A stretch of DNA of 64,000 nt from Phycisphaeraceae bacterium (GCA_026126305.1 JAHCJI010000009.1:1-64000), one strand, 5' to 3'. Shown: positions 1-9,425, counted from the stretch's first letter. Program-made: numbers and translations. Notes: generated by a model from the sequence alone, not told the origin.

Positions 1-1
1 T

Positions 2-1408
2 CTGGGGCAGCGGATCGTCGAGAGCGATGGCACGACGAACACTTCCCTGATCTATGATGAAAGATGGCGGCTGATCTCCCGATCAGAATCCGGAAATTAC
101 ACCGAAGAGACACTTTATCATCACGCCGGGCTTGACGGCATGGGTGGAGCGAGCGATATTGATGGTGTGATCCTCCGCCGAACATTCCTGGCCACCGGCA
201 CGCCGCAGACCGAGGACAAGCGGTGGTACGTGCTGCAGAACTGGCGGCAGGACGCGGCGGTGATCATCAGCGACGCGGGCGTGCAGCGGGAGCGCGCGTT
301 CTACAGCCCGTATGGCCGCGTGTTCGGCATGCCCGCGGGCGATCTTAATTTTGACGGCGAGTTTACATCCACCGAAGCCACGACGATCTCGGGTTGGTCG
401 GCCGGGTACCGCGCCTACGCCGACATCAACCTCGACGGCGTCATCGATGGCGACGACGCGACGGCGAACACGCCTGGAGCCTTGGGCTGGGATGCGCTGT
501 CGCGTGATGGTTCGACCATCGGCTACGCGGGGTACGTGCAGGATTCTTCCATCCCCACCCTGAGCCACGTGCGGCACCGCGTGTACAAGAGCGATCTTGG
601 GCGGTGGGTGCAGAGGGATCCGGCTGGGTATGTGGATGGGGCGAGTTTGTATGAGTATGCGATGAGTTCGCCTACGGCCTATAGGGATCCATCTGGCTTA
701 AGCGTTCAAATTACGTTTACTTCCGAGGCGATCCAATTGCTAAATTGGTACATGAACGCCGGAGGAGCCACCTATAGACTTTCAGGGCACATGCTCAATA
801 CATACTTGCAATGCCCTAACGTCGCAAGTGAAGTAGCAAAAATTAAAACACACGTAGATACAATTGGTCACATGGCGCTCGGCATTGCTATCGGATCGAT
901 TGATTGTGATTGCAATACACCGTTGCCAGGCGCTATTGCCATGACGGTTCGCGGCCTACAACGACGTGTGAGCGTACTTAGGCCATCGCCGACGATTTAT
1001 CAGCATGGCCGTACAACTACAATCGTACTTGACCTGTGCTATCTAATTGGCGGCCACTTCATTAGATATGACTATACTTGCGGTATAAATGCTGGCTGCA
1101 CAGGCTTCCTGCCCGGACATGTGTATGGTACTTATTCATGCGGTATCAGTTTTCGGATGACTGACAGATTTTCTGATGTGGCGAGTATCTGGCAATTCTA
1201 CGCCGATTATTATCGCGGCTCTCTGTTAGAAAGCAAGATCTCACGCATTATTCCTCGATGGACACAAGATCTGATGGCAGGCTCCTTAACTAGACGCATC
1301 GATCGTTTGGCAGGGACGCCATTTGATATTGAAGGCGTCTGGAATGACGCTGTAGGTGGAAACTACTCAGGCTACCGCCCTTGGGGATGGTGTGAATACC
1401 AAGATTGA
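2..1408 (+). CDS. RHS-repeat protein, C-terminal part with toxin-like tip (5' partial)
   Basis: The frame is open from the first bases of the window, so the N-terminal stalk lies outside it. In order it shows a YD/RHS-type segment, a dockerin-like pair of Asp-rich loops (about nt 340-465, motifs DLNFDGEF and DINLDGVIDGDD), then the RHS-associated core ending LGRWVQRDPAGY...DPSGL near nt 701. After DPSGL the sequence changes abruptly: about 235 residues rich in Cys (CDCN, CGINAGC, YSCG) with AT-rich codons unlike the stalk. In polymorphic toxin systems the segment after the DPSGL boundary is the variable toxin and the next gene is its immunity partner. I recognise no toxin fold or catalytic motif, so the activity is unknown. 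The architecture is confident; the toxin role is inferred from position and base composition. Confidence 0.85.
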   Translation: MGQRIVESDGTTNTSLIYDERWRLISRSESGNYTEETLYHHAGLDGMGGASDIDGVILRRTFLATGTPQTEDKRWYVLQNWRQDAAVIISDAGVQRERAFYSPYGRVFGMPAGDLNFDGEFTSTEATTISGWSAGYRAYADINLDGVIDGDDATANTPGALGWDALSRDGSTIGYAGYVQDSSIPTLSHVRHRVYKSDLGRWVQRDPAGYVDGASLYEYAMSSPTAYRDPSGLSVQITFTSEAIQLLNWYMNAGGATYRLSGHMLNTYLQCPNVASEVAKIKTHVDTIGHMALGIAIGSIDCDCNTPLPGAIAMTVRGLQRRVSVLRPSPTIYQHGRTTTIVLDLCYLIGGHFIRYDYTCGINAGCTGFLPGHVYGTYSCGISFRMTDRFSDVASIWQFYADYYRGSLLESKISRIIPRWTQDLMAGSLTRRIDRLAGTPFDIEGVWNDAVGGNYSGYRPWGWCEYQD

Positions 1409-1432
1409 CCTATCTTGCAATTGGAGGCAGGT

Positions 1433-1891
1433 ATGTTGATATTAGCACAAATATTTCCACCCGAGAGTATCGGCCACGGCTGCACAATATTTATTTATGA
1501 TGGTGAAGTCATAATTAAGCACCCGACAAGGCATGATGTGTTCTTTCCACGCATAGCTTGCGAATGGTATGCGCGTGATCAAGATATACTTGTTATGGCA
1601 GTTACGGACTACACCCAGCCGGGCTTCTTGAGTGTTCATCAGTTGGACCTGGCGACAGGTGTGATGTCGGTGCAATCTATTCCTAACACATCTCGCGATA
1701 TTCACATCTATTTACAATCAGTGGTGCCTGGAGAAACTCAGAGAAGCATATCGAGCATCGGCGTGCCTAATATTCCATTACTGCCAATGCTGTCGCTCAT
1801 GCTTGTCGTTGGAGTTGCAGCATTTATATTTATATTAGTTATCGCGCGCATAAGGAGCAATCAAAAATTACTGCGTATGCGTTCACGATAA
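1433..1891 (+). CDS. Candidate immunity protein for the RHS tip, C-terminal membrane helix
   Basis: A protein of 152 residues beginning 24 bp after the RHS stop. The ATG at 1433 is preferred because GGAGG at 1423-1427 sits 5 bp upstream; an in-frame TTG at 1415 is the alternative. The N-terminal ~110 residues look soluble. Residues ~115-143 form one strongly hydrophobic helix followed by a basic tail (IARIRSNQK), predicting a membrane anchor. It shares the AT-rich composition of the toxin tip and no recognisable family. Position directly behind a toxin tip is the only functional clue. A membrane-anchored immunity protein would fit a toxin acting at or entering through the membrane. Confidence 0.6.
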   Translation: MLILAQIFPPESIGHGCTIFIYDGEVIIKHPTRHDVFFPRIACEWYARDQDILVMAVTDYTQPGFLSVHQLDLATGVMSVQSIPNTSRDIHIYLQSVVPGETQRSISSIGVPNIPLLPMLSLMLVVGVAAFIFILVIARIRSNQKLLRMRSR

Positions 1892-1982
1892 AATCCTAAG
1901 GGTCACGATTAGTTGATCGGACTCTCTCTGAACAGTGATGATAAGACTTAATAAATATAATCGTGGCGATGGCTGAATTAGA

Positions 1983-2447
1983 ACCGGCACGACGCTGCCC
2001 GAGCCGGAGGGGTACAGCAATCGCTTCGATTCGGGCGGTGATTACGTGCAACTCGACCGCTGGAACCGGCCGACGGCGTGGACGTGGACGAAGGACCTGA
2101 CCACGGACCCCCACATCGACTTCTACGACGTGGACATCGTGTACAACAAGCGCGGCGACATCCTGCGGACCATCGACAACGTGATGGCCGACACCTCCGG
2201 CACGCACTCCTTCGATCGCGCGTACACACTGGACGCCCTCGGCCGCGTGCTGGGCGAGACGCGGGGCGATTGGGACGGCTCGGCGATCAGCACGACGCGC
2301 GAGGAACGGAATTGGGCGCTGACGGCGATGGGCAACTGGGCCTCGCGCGACATCGACCTGGATGGGGCGGGCGTCTGGAAGCCCAGCGCCGCCGTGGCTG
2401 GCCTTGGCACGTTACGTGACGATCGAGCCGGGGGGCAGGTCGCTTAA
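1983..2447 (+). pseudogene. Orphan RHS-repeat fragment
   Basis: The frame after the TGA at 1974-1976 encodes classic RHS/YD-repeat text (RWNRPTAWTW, YDVDIVYNKRGDILRTID, RAYTLDALGRVLGETRGDW, MGNWASRDIDLDG) but has no plausible start or secretion signal. The RHS similarity stops near nt 2405. Beyond that the frame simply reads antisense through the 3' end of the downstream tRNA-binding-domain gene. Composition returns to high GC here, unlike the toxin/immunity segment just before it. It is best read as a piece of an RHS stalk left behind by recombination or deletion at this locus. A GTG at 2046 could start translation, but nothing suggests a working protein. Confidence 0.7.
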
Positions 2448-2858
2448 GGGGCTCAGCAGCACGACGGTGCGTTCCCGGTCGCCCTTGGCGGCGTCGCTGC
2501 CGGCCAGGAGCATGCCGCGGCTTTCCTCGCCCCGCAGCTGGCGTGGGGCGAGGTTGGCGACGACGACGATGCTCTTGCCCACGAGTTGCTCGGGGGTGTA
2601 GTGGCCCTTGATGCCCGCGCAGATCTGGCGGGGCGTGCCGCTGCCGTCGTCGAGGGTCAGCACCAGGAGCTTGTCGGCCTTGGGGTGGTCCTTGGCCCCG
2701 AGCACCCTGGCCACGCGCAGGTCGACGCGGGCGAAGTCCTCGAAGGCGATCTCGGGCTTGAAGGGCGACTCGGCGGCGGCGTCGGGGGTTGCGTCGGTGG
2801 TTGCGTTGGTGGTTGCGTCGGTGGTTGCGTCGGGGGGCGCGGGCGTGGCGTCGGGCAT
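2412..2858 (-). CDS. MetRS beta-subunit-like tRNA-binding (OB-fold) protein
   Basis: A protein of 148 residues. Residues ~35-148 match the EMAP/Trbp111-type tRNA-binding OB domain found at the C-terminus of methionyl-tRNA synthetase or as a free protein (FARVDLRVARVLGAKDHPKADKL, then ANLAPRQLRGEESRGMLLA, ending LPPGS). Such domains bind tRNA non-specifically and help MetRS or act alone as chaperone-like tRNA binders. Residues ~10-30 are a low-complexity ATTDATTN-type linker encoded by 12-bp repeats. The ATG at 2858 is the only good start. It is the last gene of the minus-strand run from 13165, separated by 47 bp from the gene before it, and may be in the same transcript without functional linkage. 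A CsaA-type chaperone role is possible. Confidence 0.85.
   Translation of the reverse strand: MPDATPAPPDATTDATTNATTDATPDAAAESPFKPEIAFEDFARVDLRVARVLGAKDHPKADKLLVLTLDDGSGTPRQICAGIKGHYTPEQLVGKSIVVVANLAPRQLRGEESRGMLLAGSDAAKGDRERTVVLLSPLSDLPPGSIVT
2787..2834. repeat. 12-bp tandem repeat, four units, coding
   Basis: Four consecutive units of the form GGTTGCGTCGGT lie inside the tRNA-binding-domain gene and encode a repeating Thr-Asp/Asn-Ala-Thr linker on the minus strand. The period is a multiple of three, so copy-number change would keep the reading frame. Confidence 0.85.
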
Positions 2859-2905
2859 GGGCGTGGCTCCGGGTGCGTGTGGCGTGTGGCGCGTAGAGCA
2901 CCAGT

Positions 2906-3928
2906 CTAAGGCAATGGCACGCTCGGAGGCGTCTGGTCGGCCCCGTCCGGATCGGGATCGAGCCACTGGCCATCGCGCCACAGCCGCCGCTCGGGGACGA
3001 CCCGGTATCGGGCCGCCAGCAGTTCGGGCACGCGCTGGGGGTCGGGGTCGAGCAGGGGTGCGCCGCCGTCGGCGGCGACCTGGGCGCCCCAGCTCTGGTG
3101 GATGCCGCGGAGCAGGCGGCTCTCGAAACGGAGCTGGGCCAGATACTCGGCCTCGGTCATGGGCGGGCCGGGGTTTCCGTTGCAGATGGGGCACGGCAGG
3201 GTCTCGATGACGCCGCCCTCGCCCCGCCGGGTGACCACGCGCGCCCCGCCACAGTCGAGGTCCGGCCAGTCTCGCATGGCGCGTTCGAATCGGGCGATGC
3301 CGCTGAGCCCGCCCGTGCCGCCCAGCAGCACGCCGTATCGCTCGAAGACTTCCTTGACGGCCGGGTCTTCGTAGAGGCGCGCGGCCCTGCGTCCCTCTCC
3401 CGAGCGTGCCAGGCCCAGGGCGTTGGCGGCCGCCAGGGCAACTTCTGGAGTGACGGCCAGCGTGGCCACGCCCGCGCCGGCACCGCGGGCGGCTCGCGGG
3501 TCGACCAGGCTCGCCACGGCGTAGAGCCAGGCAGATCCCTCGTCGCCCGGTTCGAGGACGGCCAGGCCCAGGCAGGCCCCAGCGAGCACCTCGGGGCGTT
3601 TGCGAGTACCCCATTCGAGGTGGTACGCCGAGGCAAAGAGCTGCCGCGCCAGGTTGCGGTCTTCGGGGCTTGCGGTTTCGGAGGCGACTTCCTCGGCGAG
3701 CTCGATGTATGCCATGGCGTCGGTGCCATCGAGGGCCCCGAGCCGGCTGGGCAGATGGGCGATGCGATCGAAGGCATCCCGCATGGGGGCTCGAGGGGTT
3801 GGCTCGGGCTCGGGCTCGGGCTCTGGAATGGTCTGGGGCTGGGGTTCGACGGTCGCCGGGGGCGCAAAGTCCTGCGCCGCAACCATCGTTGCCAGGGTGA
3901 GCAGCAAAACGCTTGCAGGGGTGCGCAT
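2906..3928 (-). CDS. Secreted protein of unknown function (340 aa)
   Basis: The first ~18 residues (MRTPASVLLLTLATMVAAQ) are a signal peptide. A Pro-Glu dipeptide linker (PEPEPEPEPTP) follows, then a helical region of about 200 residues with Ala/Leu-rich TPR-like spacing. Near the C-terminus is a CPICNGNPG segment plus an earlier DCGG, which could hold a metal or form a disulphide. It starts inside the stop of the upstream gene (TGATG overlap at 3926-3930), so translation is coupled. By context it is an envelope component of the ExbB/ExbD/VWA operon. No family recognised. Confidence 0.75.
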   Translation of the reverse strand: MRTPASVLLLTLATMVAAQDFAPPATVEPQPQTIPEPEPEPEPTPRAPMRDAFDRIAHLPSRLGALDGTDAMAYIELAEEVASETASPEDRNLARQLFASAYHLEWGTRKRPEVLAGACLGLAVLEPGDEGSAWLYAVASLVDPRAARGAGAGVATLAVTPEVALAAANALGLARSGEGRRAARLYEDPAVKEVFERYGVLLGGTGGLSGIARFERAMRDWPDLDCGGARVVTRRGEGGVIETLPCPICNGNPGPPMTEAEYLAQLRFESRLLRGIHQSWGAQVAADGGAPLLDPDPQRVPELLAARYRVVPERRLWRDGQWLDPDPDGADQTPPSVPLP

Positions 3929-6735
3929 CAGTATGGCCCTCGGGCACTCGAAGCGTCCAAGCGGAGGACCCAGACCCGCAGCCGGGCACGCTCGACAATG
4001 GCAATCTGCGACAGCACGCTCGTGGCCTCGCGTCGGGTGCGCTGCATGTCGTCGAGGACCTCGGTGAGCATGGGCACCAGGGCCGGACGCTCGGCGGCGG
4101 CGTTGTAGAGTTCGATCTCTGCCAAAGCGGACTGGTACGCGGCAAACCACTGCACGCGCCCCTGGGCCAGGCGGGTGCGGCCGGTCAGGCGACGATCGAT
4201 CTCGCTGGGCGGCAACGGCCAGCTGGCCGGGGGGACCAGGCGGTCGGCCCGCGCGCGGGCCTGGTTCCAGAGCAACTGGGCCGAGAGTTCGGGCGGGTTG
4301 TCTCCCGAGGGCTGGCCATCGGGCGTGGCCGAGAGGGCCAGGCCGTACGCGTGGGCGATGATCTCGGCGGCGCGATCGATGCGCGAGAGCTCGCCCTCGG
4401 CGGCCATGAGCTCGAGCAACCGCTCGACGAGCACACGCCGGGCGACGATCTCCCAATCGCCCCCCCGTGGCAGGCGGATGCCGGTCACCAGCTCGACCAT
4501 CTCGCGTCGGCGTGCTTCGCTGGCGGGCAGCGGCAGGGCCTCGAGCACCGCCGCCACGACCATGGCCGTCCCCGCGTACCGGCCGATGACCGCCTCGGCC
4601 CACTGCCGCACGGGTGGCGTGGTGCCGCGCAGGAAAGCGTCGACGGCCAGCTCGGCCTCGACGGCGTGCGCGGGCCCGTTGCGGGCGAGCTGCTCGAGCA
4701 TGTCGGCACGCAGTTCGGGCCGCCTTTGTTCGAGGTAGCGCACGGCCCATCGGCTGGGCGTGCTATGGGCGGCCAGGTAGATGGTGCGGGTGGCCTCCTG
4801 CCTTGGCGCGGCGGCCGCGCCGATCCCCTGACGAAGGTGCAGGAGCGTTCCGTCGGCCTCATTGGCCATGCCTTGCCAGAGCAACGTGGCCGAGGCCACC
4901 AGGCGGGCCGAGACGGCGGCGTCATCGGCGAAGGCGGCGGCGTCGGTGGCCGTCTGGGCGGACCCGTGCCGCCGGGCTTCGCCGAGCCACCGCTCGGCGA
5001 TCTCGCCGTGGGCCTGGGCCGACTGGACATTCCAAGCGGCCGCGAATCGGTCCATGATCTGCGAGCGCTGCGCGGGCGTGGCCAGCGCGGGCAGCACCAT
5101 GGTGGGATCGACGCCCGGCGCGGCCGAGGCCGTGGCCAGCACGTTCGTCAGGGCGTGGAGGTCGGCGACGGTGACGGCGGGGTCCTTGAACCAGGCCAGG
5201 AGCCGAGCCCGGGCCGGGTCTTCGGGCCGCCAGGAGAGTTCGACCACGAATCGGCGGAAGATGTGGAAGACGCGCTCGTCGGTGGGCTCGGGCCCGCGCA
5301 GCACGACGGCTTCGAGCCCCGAGAGCAAGAGCCGCTGGCCGAGTTGGTGGTCCTCCATCGCCAGGCCCCGGGCACAGGCGATCCAACCTGCCCAGGCGCT
5401 CGGGTCGGCAACGAAGCCCGGCGCTTGCGAAGGGCCCTTGACCAGCGTGTCCAGCTCGTGCCGCAGCGCGACCGCCGCGCCGGATGGGTAGTCGGCCGCG
5501 GCCCTTGCCTCGACCGGGGCCGTCGCGTTCACGAAACGGCGCAGGCCATCCACGACGGCCGCGGGCAGGTTCTGCTCGCGCGTCAGGCGGACGACGGCCC
5601 CAACCTGCCACACGCGTGCGGCCATGGACGGGCTCGCGCCATCCACGGCCAGCGGACCGGTGAGAAAAGCCACGGCCCGTTGCGTGGCGCTCGCATCCTC
5701 TCGGATGAGGTAGAGATAATCGATGACGGCCCCCATCGCCGCCCGGCGGATGTCGGGCCGTAAGTCGGGCCAGGCATCCGCAAAAGTGGACAGGGCCTTC
5801 TCGAAGACCACCGAGGCCGAGGCATCGCCCCGCCGCCGGCGATCCGAGGCAAGACGCAGGTCGGTGACGACCGTATCGGGCCTGGTGATAGGCGTGGTGA
5901 TGGGCGTGGCGTCGCGCGCCGGCCCTGCGGTGATGGTCGCTTCGGGCGTGGCGGGGGCACCGGGCACCGGCGCATCGGGCGCGTCCGGGACGGGTGGCAC
6001 CCCGCCGTCGGCCTGTGCCTGGGAAGTCGCCGAGAGCCCGCCGGTGCGCATCACGGGGATGGCGATGAGCACCGCGGCCGCGGCAACGAGGGTCAGGATG
6101 ACCGCGATGGCCATCGCGCCCATCATCGCCAGGTCGTTGGTGGAAGAACGCAACGGCGCATCCATGGCTGGCGCGAAACGGCCCGGGTCTGACGAGGCCG
6201 CCCGGTCATCCATGACGCCGTTCGCCGCGGCGGGTCGGGCGGTTGTGCTCTGGCGCGCGAGCCTGGACAAGGCGACGGCCAGGTCGTCTCCGGTCAGCCC
6301 CCGGGCATGGGCGAGCATGGTCAGGTGACGCATCGTCGCGGCGTTCCAGCCACCGTGAGCGCCCAAGGCCAGCACGGCATCCTGTTGCAGCGCCAGGTGT
6401 GCCGGTGGAAGGGTGTGGCGGCCGGGCTCGTCGCTTGCGGAGGCTGGCAGCAGGTCCCGGTCGAAGGCACCGGCACGCCGCTGGCTGCCCAGCAGTTGGG
6501 CGGCGGCGGCGTGGAGCGCCAGGCGGGCCTCGTCGCCCAAGGGTGTGCCCCCGAACCGATGCGCATTGACCATGGCCAGACGCTGGTTGAGCGCGGCCAC
6601 GATCTCCCCCTCGTCCGTGCGCGACGCATCGACACCCAGCAGGCCCGCGGCATCGGCGTCGGGCGAGAGGCCAAGGATGCCCGCGATGGCGGCCTCTCGC
6701 GGCGTCGGGCGGGGCGCCGGTGGTCGCTCGGTCAT
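3928..6735 (-). CDS. Large membrane protein with J-like N-terminus (935 aa)
   Basis: Residues ~15-85 (GILGLSP...LLGV...ALNQRLAMVNAHRFGG) resemble the divergent DnaJ-like modules common in planctomycete membrane proteins, although I see no intact HPD signature. One transmembrane helix follows at about residues 205-230 (MAIAVILTLVAAAAVLIAIP), then a Pro/Ala-rich spacer. The remaining ~650 residues are Ala/Arg-rich helices, probably alpha-solenoid repeats exported to the periplasm. It overlaps its neighbours at both ends (ATGA with the 6732-9425 gene, TGATG with the 2906-3928 gene), so it is a core member of the operon. Its size and single anchor suggest a scaffold around the ExbB/ExbD motor; that is inference from context. 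Confidence 0.75.
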   Translation of the reverse strand: MTERPPAPRPTPREAAIAGILGLSPDADAAGLLGVDASRTDEGEIVAALNQRLAMVNAHRFGGTPLGDEARLALHAAAAQLLGSQRRAGAFDRDLLPASASDEPGRHTLPPAHLALQQDAVLALGAHGGWNAATMRHLTMLAHARGLTGDDLAVALSRLARQSTTARPAAANGVMDDRAASSDPGRFAPAMDAPLRSSTNDLAMMGAMAIAVILTLVAAAAVLIAIPVMRTGGLSATSQAQADGGVPPVPDAPDAPVPGAPATPEATITAGPARDATPITTPITRPDTVVTDLRLASDRRRRGDASASVVFEKALSTFADAWPDLRPDIRRAAMGAVIDYLYLIREDASATQRAVAFLTGPLAVDGASPSMAARVWQVGAVVRLTREQNLPAAVVDGLRRFVNATAPVEARAAADYPSGAAVALRHELDTLVKGPSQAPGFVADPSAWAGWIACARGLAMEDHQLGQRLLLSGLEAVVLRGPEPTDERVFHIFRRFVVELSWRPEDPARARLLAWFKDPAVTVADLHALTNVLATASAAPGVDPTMVLPALATPAQRSQIMDRFAAAWNVQSAQAHGEIAERWLGEARRHGSAQTATDAAAFADDAAVSARLVASATLLWQGMANEADGTLLHLRQGIGAAAAPRQEATRTIYLAAHSTPSRWAVRYLEQRRPELRADMLEQLARNGPAHAVEAELAVDAFLRGTTPPVRQWAEAVIGRYAGTAMVVAAVLEALPLPASEARRREMVELVTGIRLPRGGDWEIVARRVLVERLLELMAAEGELSRIDRAAEIIAHAYGLALSATPDGQPSGDNPPELSAQLLWNQARARADRLVPPASWPLPPSEIDRRLTGRTRLAQGRVQWFAAYQSALAEIELYNAAAERPALVPMLTEVLDDMQRTRREATSVLSQIAIVERARLRVWVLRLDASSARGPY

Positions 6736-9425
6736 GGCGCAACCCCCATGGCCGGCCCGGGCAACGTGCCGCCTGTTTCGATGGCCTTGAGCAGGTCACG
6801 CATCAGGCCCGCCCAGGGCTCGGGCGTGTCGGGATACAGCAACTGGTGCTGGCGGAGCGCGTCGATCGCCCGCACCGTGTCCTCACGCGCCAACAACCGT
6901 GCCGATTCGTACCGTGCCCGCAGCGACATGGACGAGCCGTCGGCCGCGCCGGCCAAGAGGCGACGCCAGGCGTCCAACGCCTCGCCGGGCCTGGCGGCCC
7001 GCTCGCACGCGTAGCCGAAGCGGGCCAGCGTCGCGGCGTCGGCCAGATCGGCGGCGACCAGCCGGCCGTCGATGGCAAGCACCAGGTCGAGCATGTCCGA
7101 GCCCGTCTCGTCGGGCTGGATGGCCAGCAGCCACGCCGCCCGGGCCACGGTGGTATGCACGCCAAAGACCTGGGGCGTGGCCAGGCGCTGGGGGTCGCTG
7201 CCCAATTCGGCGATGACGGGCCCTCCAAAGGCGACGACACGCCGGGCGTGGTCGAGGTCTTCGGGCTGCTCGAAGAACGCCCGGGCGGCGTGGGCGTAGA
7301 GCGCGCGAGAGGCCAGGGCGCGGAACGGCTCGTCGTCGGCATCCATGTGTTCGGCAAGCCGACGCGCCTCCTCGACCTGCCCGCGGACCAGGGCGAGTTG
7401 AACTCGGCGATAGGCGATCTCGGACTCGATGGCCCGGGGCGCAGCGCCCACGCGCAGGCGAAGTTCCTGGACGATTTCCAGCAGCGCATCGGCACGGTCG
7501 GCATCGGGCACGGGCGAGCCCAGGAGCACCTGCAACATCGCACGGGCCAGCGCCATCGCACGGCCCGCGGCCTCGTCTGCTGCCTGCCGCTCACCGGTCA
7601 TCACCCGGCGGCGATCCATGACCAGCAATTCTTCGGCAACCGTGAGGTATCGAAGGGCCACGGCGGACCGTGCATCGCCCGTGAGCTCGCGCACGCGCTC
7701 GTAGAGCAGGCGTTCGGCCCGACGTCGCGCGGCCTCGTAGAGGGGCGACTGGGGCTCGACTTGCAGCAGGATCTCGATGGCCTGCGAGTTGTCGGCCGAG
7801 GCGGCGCCGGCGCGGGCCACGAGCAGCCGCGCGGCACGCTCCGAGCCGGGGTAACTCTGGAGGTACAGGGTGGACAGGCGTTCGCGCCGGGCCTGATCCT
7901 GGGTCTGGCCGTCGCGGATGGCCGCGTCGAGCGCGATGATGGCGTGCCACAGGGCGCGCTCGGCCAGCGCGGTATCTTCGGCGTTCTGGTGCGCCTTCTC
8001 GAAACGATCGGCCGCGTCGAGCAGGGCCCCGCCCAGGTACGAGGCCATCGCGGCCAGTTGCATCGCCTGGGCCCGTTCCACGGGGTAACGGGGCGCGTCG
8101 GTGGCGGTCAGCGCCGTGTCGAGGGCGCGAACGGCGTCGGCGAAGAGATTGGCCACCGCGTCGTCCTGGGCAACCTGGCCGCTGTCGTAGCCCGCTTGTT
8201 CGTAAGCACGGTTGGCCCGCTCGTAGGCGTTCTGGCCTCGGACGTAGGCAAAGACAAAGCCATCGCCTTCGAGCGTCGCCGTCCCGAAGCGCTCGACCAG
8301 CGAGCGCAGGATGGCCACCTGCCCCTGACGGACCAGGTCCTGGATCGCGCCGTGGGCGATCTCCTCGAGCACGGTGCGATCTCGCGGTGGAAGGCGAGCT
8401 TCGCCCAGGGCACCCCAGGCGATATGCGCCAGCAGGTGCGACTCGGCGGGCTCGAGACCGGGCTTGCCATCGGCGCGGCGTGCCCGGCGTTGCAGGTCGC
8501 TGTGGTAGGCCAGGTCTCGCCAGCGCCGGCCCTCGCCCAGGACGAGCAGGCGGCTGATGAACAACCGCGCGCGGATGGCCTCGGAGAGTTCCGAAGCGCC
8601 CTCGATCTTCTCCAGCCATCGCAGCGCGGTGTCGGTGTTGCCAAGCCGGGATTCGCAGAACGCCGAGGCGATCGCCGAGTCGGCGACATGGTCGTACCGC
8701 ATCAGCCGCTGGTCGGCTCGTTCGATATTGGCCGGTCGATTGGGCTCGGAGCCCAGCAGCACGCCCAGATCGATCAGGGCATCACTGGCAAATCGAGGCC
8801 CGCCGGTCGTGATGGACAGGTAGTACCGTGCCCAGCCCATCAGGTAATGCGCGGTCGATCGCACCCGGGCCGCGGTCTGGAAGGCTTGCTCCTCGGCCGC
8901 GTCCAGGCCCACGTTGATCCGGCGTCGTTCCAGGCGCTGTATGGTCTCGTTGGCCGACTGCGCAACCGACGACAACTCGGGGACGGCATCGCGAAGCGTT
9001 CGCTCGGCCTCCTGCAAGTCTCCGGGATCCACCACGTGCAAGCGGGCGTGTTCGGCGATGCCCTTGGCCCACTGGTATCGGGCTCGCACCAGGGCCAATC
9101 GCAGGTCGCCGGCCTCCTCGGCGGGCACCTGCCGCACGAGTCGCTTCCCAAGCTCCTCGATGCGTTGGCGCTGCTCGGTCGTCGAGGCTTGCGCCAGCAT
9201 CCGCACGTACAACTCCGAGAGCCGCATCGCCAGCGGGCCGCGCTGATCGGGCGTGGCCTGCTGCAAGCGGTAGCGAAGGTCGGCGGCCTCGACCTCTTGC
9301 AGGCCATGGCGTTCGAGGTACTCGACCATGCGCCGGGCGTCGTCGGGCTGTTGGCCGGCCGCCCCGGTGGCGGCGCACACCAGCACGATCGCCGCGTACA
9401 GGATGTGGCTAATCGGCCGGTACAT
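6732..9425 (-). CDS. Secreted TPR-type repeat protein (897 aa)
   Basis: The start is set at the ATG at 9425 because it gives a normal signal peptide (MYRPISHILYAAIVLVCAATGAAGQ); a longer frame to 9449 would spoil it. The mature protein is almost entirely short amphipathic helices with alternating Ala/Leu and Arg/Glu, including recurring A..YL.G..L and RYEsAR..lA patterns. That is the look of a tetratricopeptide alpha-solenoid of about 870 residues. Such solenoids usually scaffold protein complexes. It overlaps the preceding ExbD gene by 17 bp and the following gene by 4 bp. I infer a periplasmic partner of the ExbB/ExbD motor. Confidence 0.78.
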   Translation of the reverse strand: MYRPISHILYAAIVLVCAATGAAGQQPDDARRMVEYLERHGLQEVEAADLRYRLQQATPDQRGPLAMRLSELYVRMLAQASTTEQRQRIEELGKRLVRQVPAEEAGDLRLALVRARYQWAKGIAEHARLHVVDPGDLQEAERTLRDAVPELSSVAQSANETIQRLERRRINVGLDAAEEQAFQTAARVRSTAHYLMGWARYYLSITTGGPRFASDALIDLGVLLGSEPNRPANIERADQRLMRYDHVADSAIASAFCESRLGNTDTALRWLEKIEGASELSEAIRARLFISRLLVLGEGRRWRDLAYHSDLQRRARRADGKPGLEPAESHLLAHIAWGALGEARLPPRDRTVLEEIAHGAIQDLVRQGQVAILRSLVERFGTATLEGDGFVFAYVRGQNAYERANRAYEQAGYDSGQVAQDDAVANLFADAVRALDTALTATDAPRYPVERAQAMQLAAMASYLGGALLDAADRFEKAHQNAEDTALAERALWHAIIALDAAIRDGQTQDQARRERLSTLYLQSYPGSERAARLLVARAGAASADNSQAIEILLQVEPQSPLYEAARRRAERLLYERVRELTGDARSAVALRYLTVAEELLVMDRRRVMTGERQAADEAAGRAMALARAMLQVLLGSPVPDADRADALLEIVQELRLRVGAAPRAIESEIAYRRVQLALVRGQVEEARRLAEHMDADDEPFRALASRALYAHAARAFFEQPEDLDHARRVVAFGGPVIAELGSDPQRLATPQVFGVHTTVARAAWLLAIQPDETGSDMLDLVLAIDGRLVAADLADAATLARFGYACERAARPGEALDAWRRLLAGAADGSSMSLRARYESARLLAREDTVRAIDALRQHQLLYPDTPEPWAGLMRDLLKAIETGGTLPGPAMGVAP

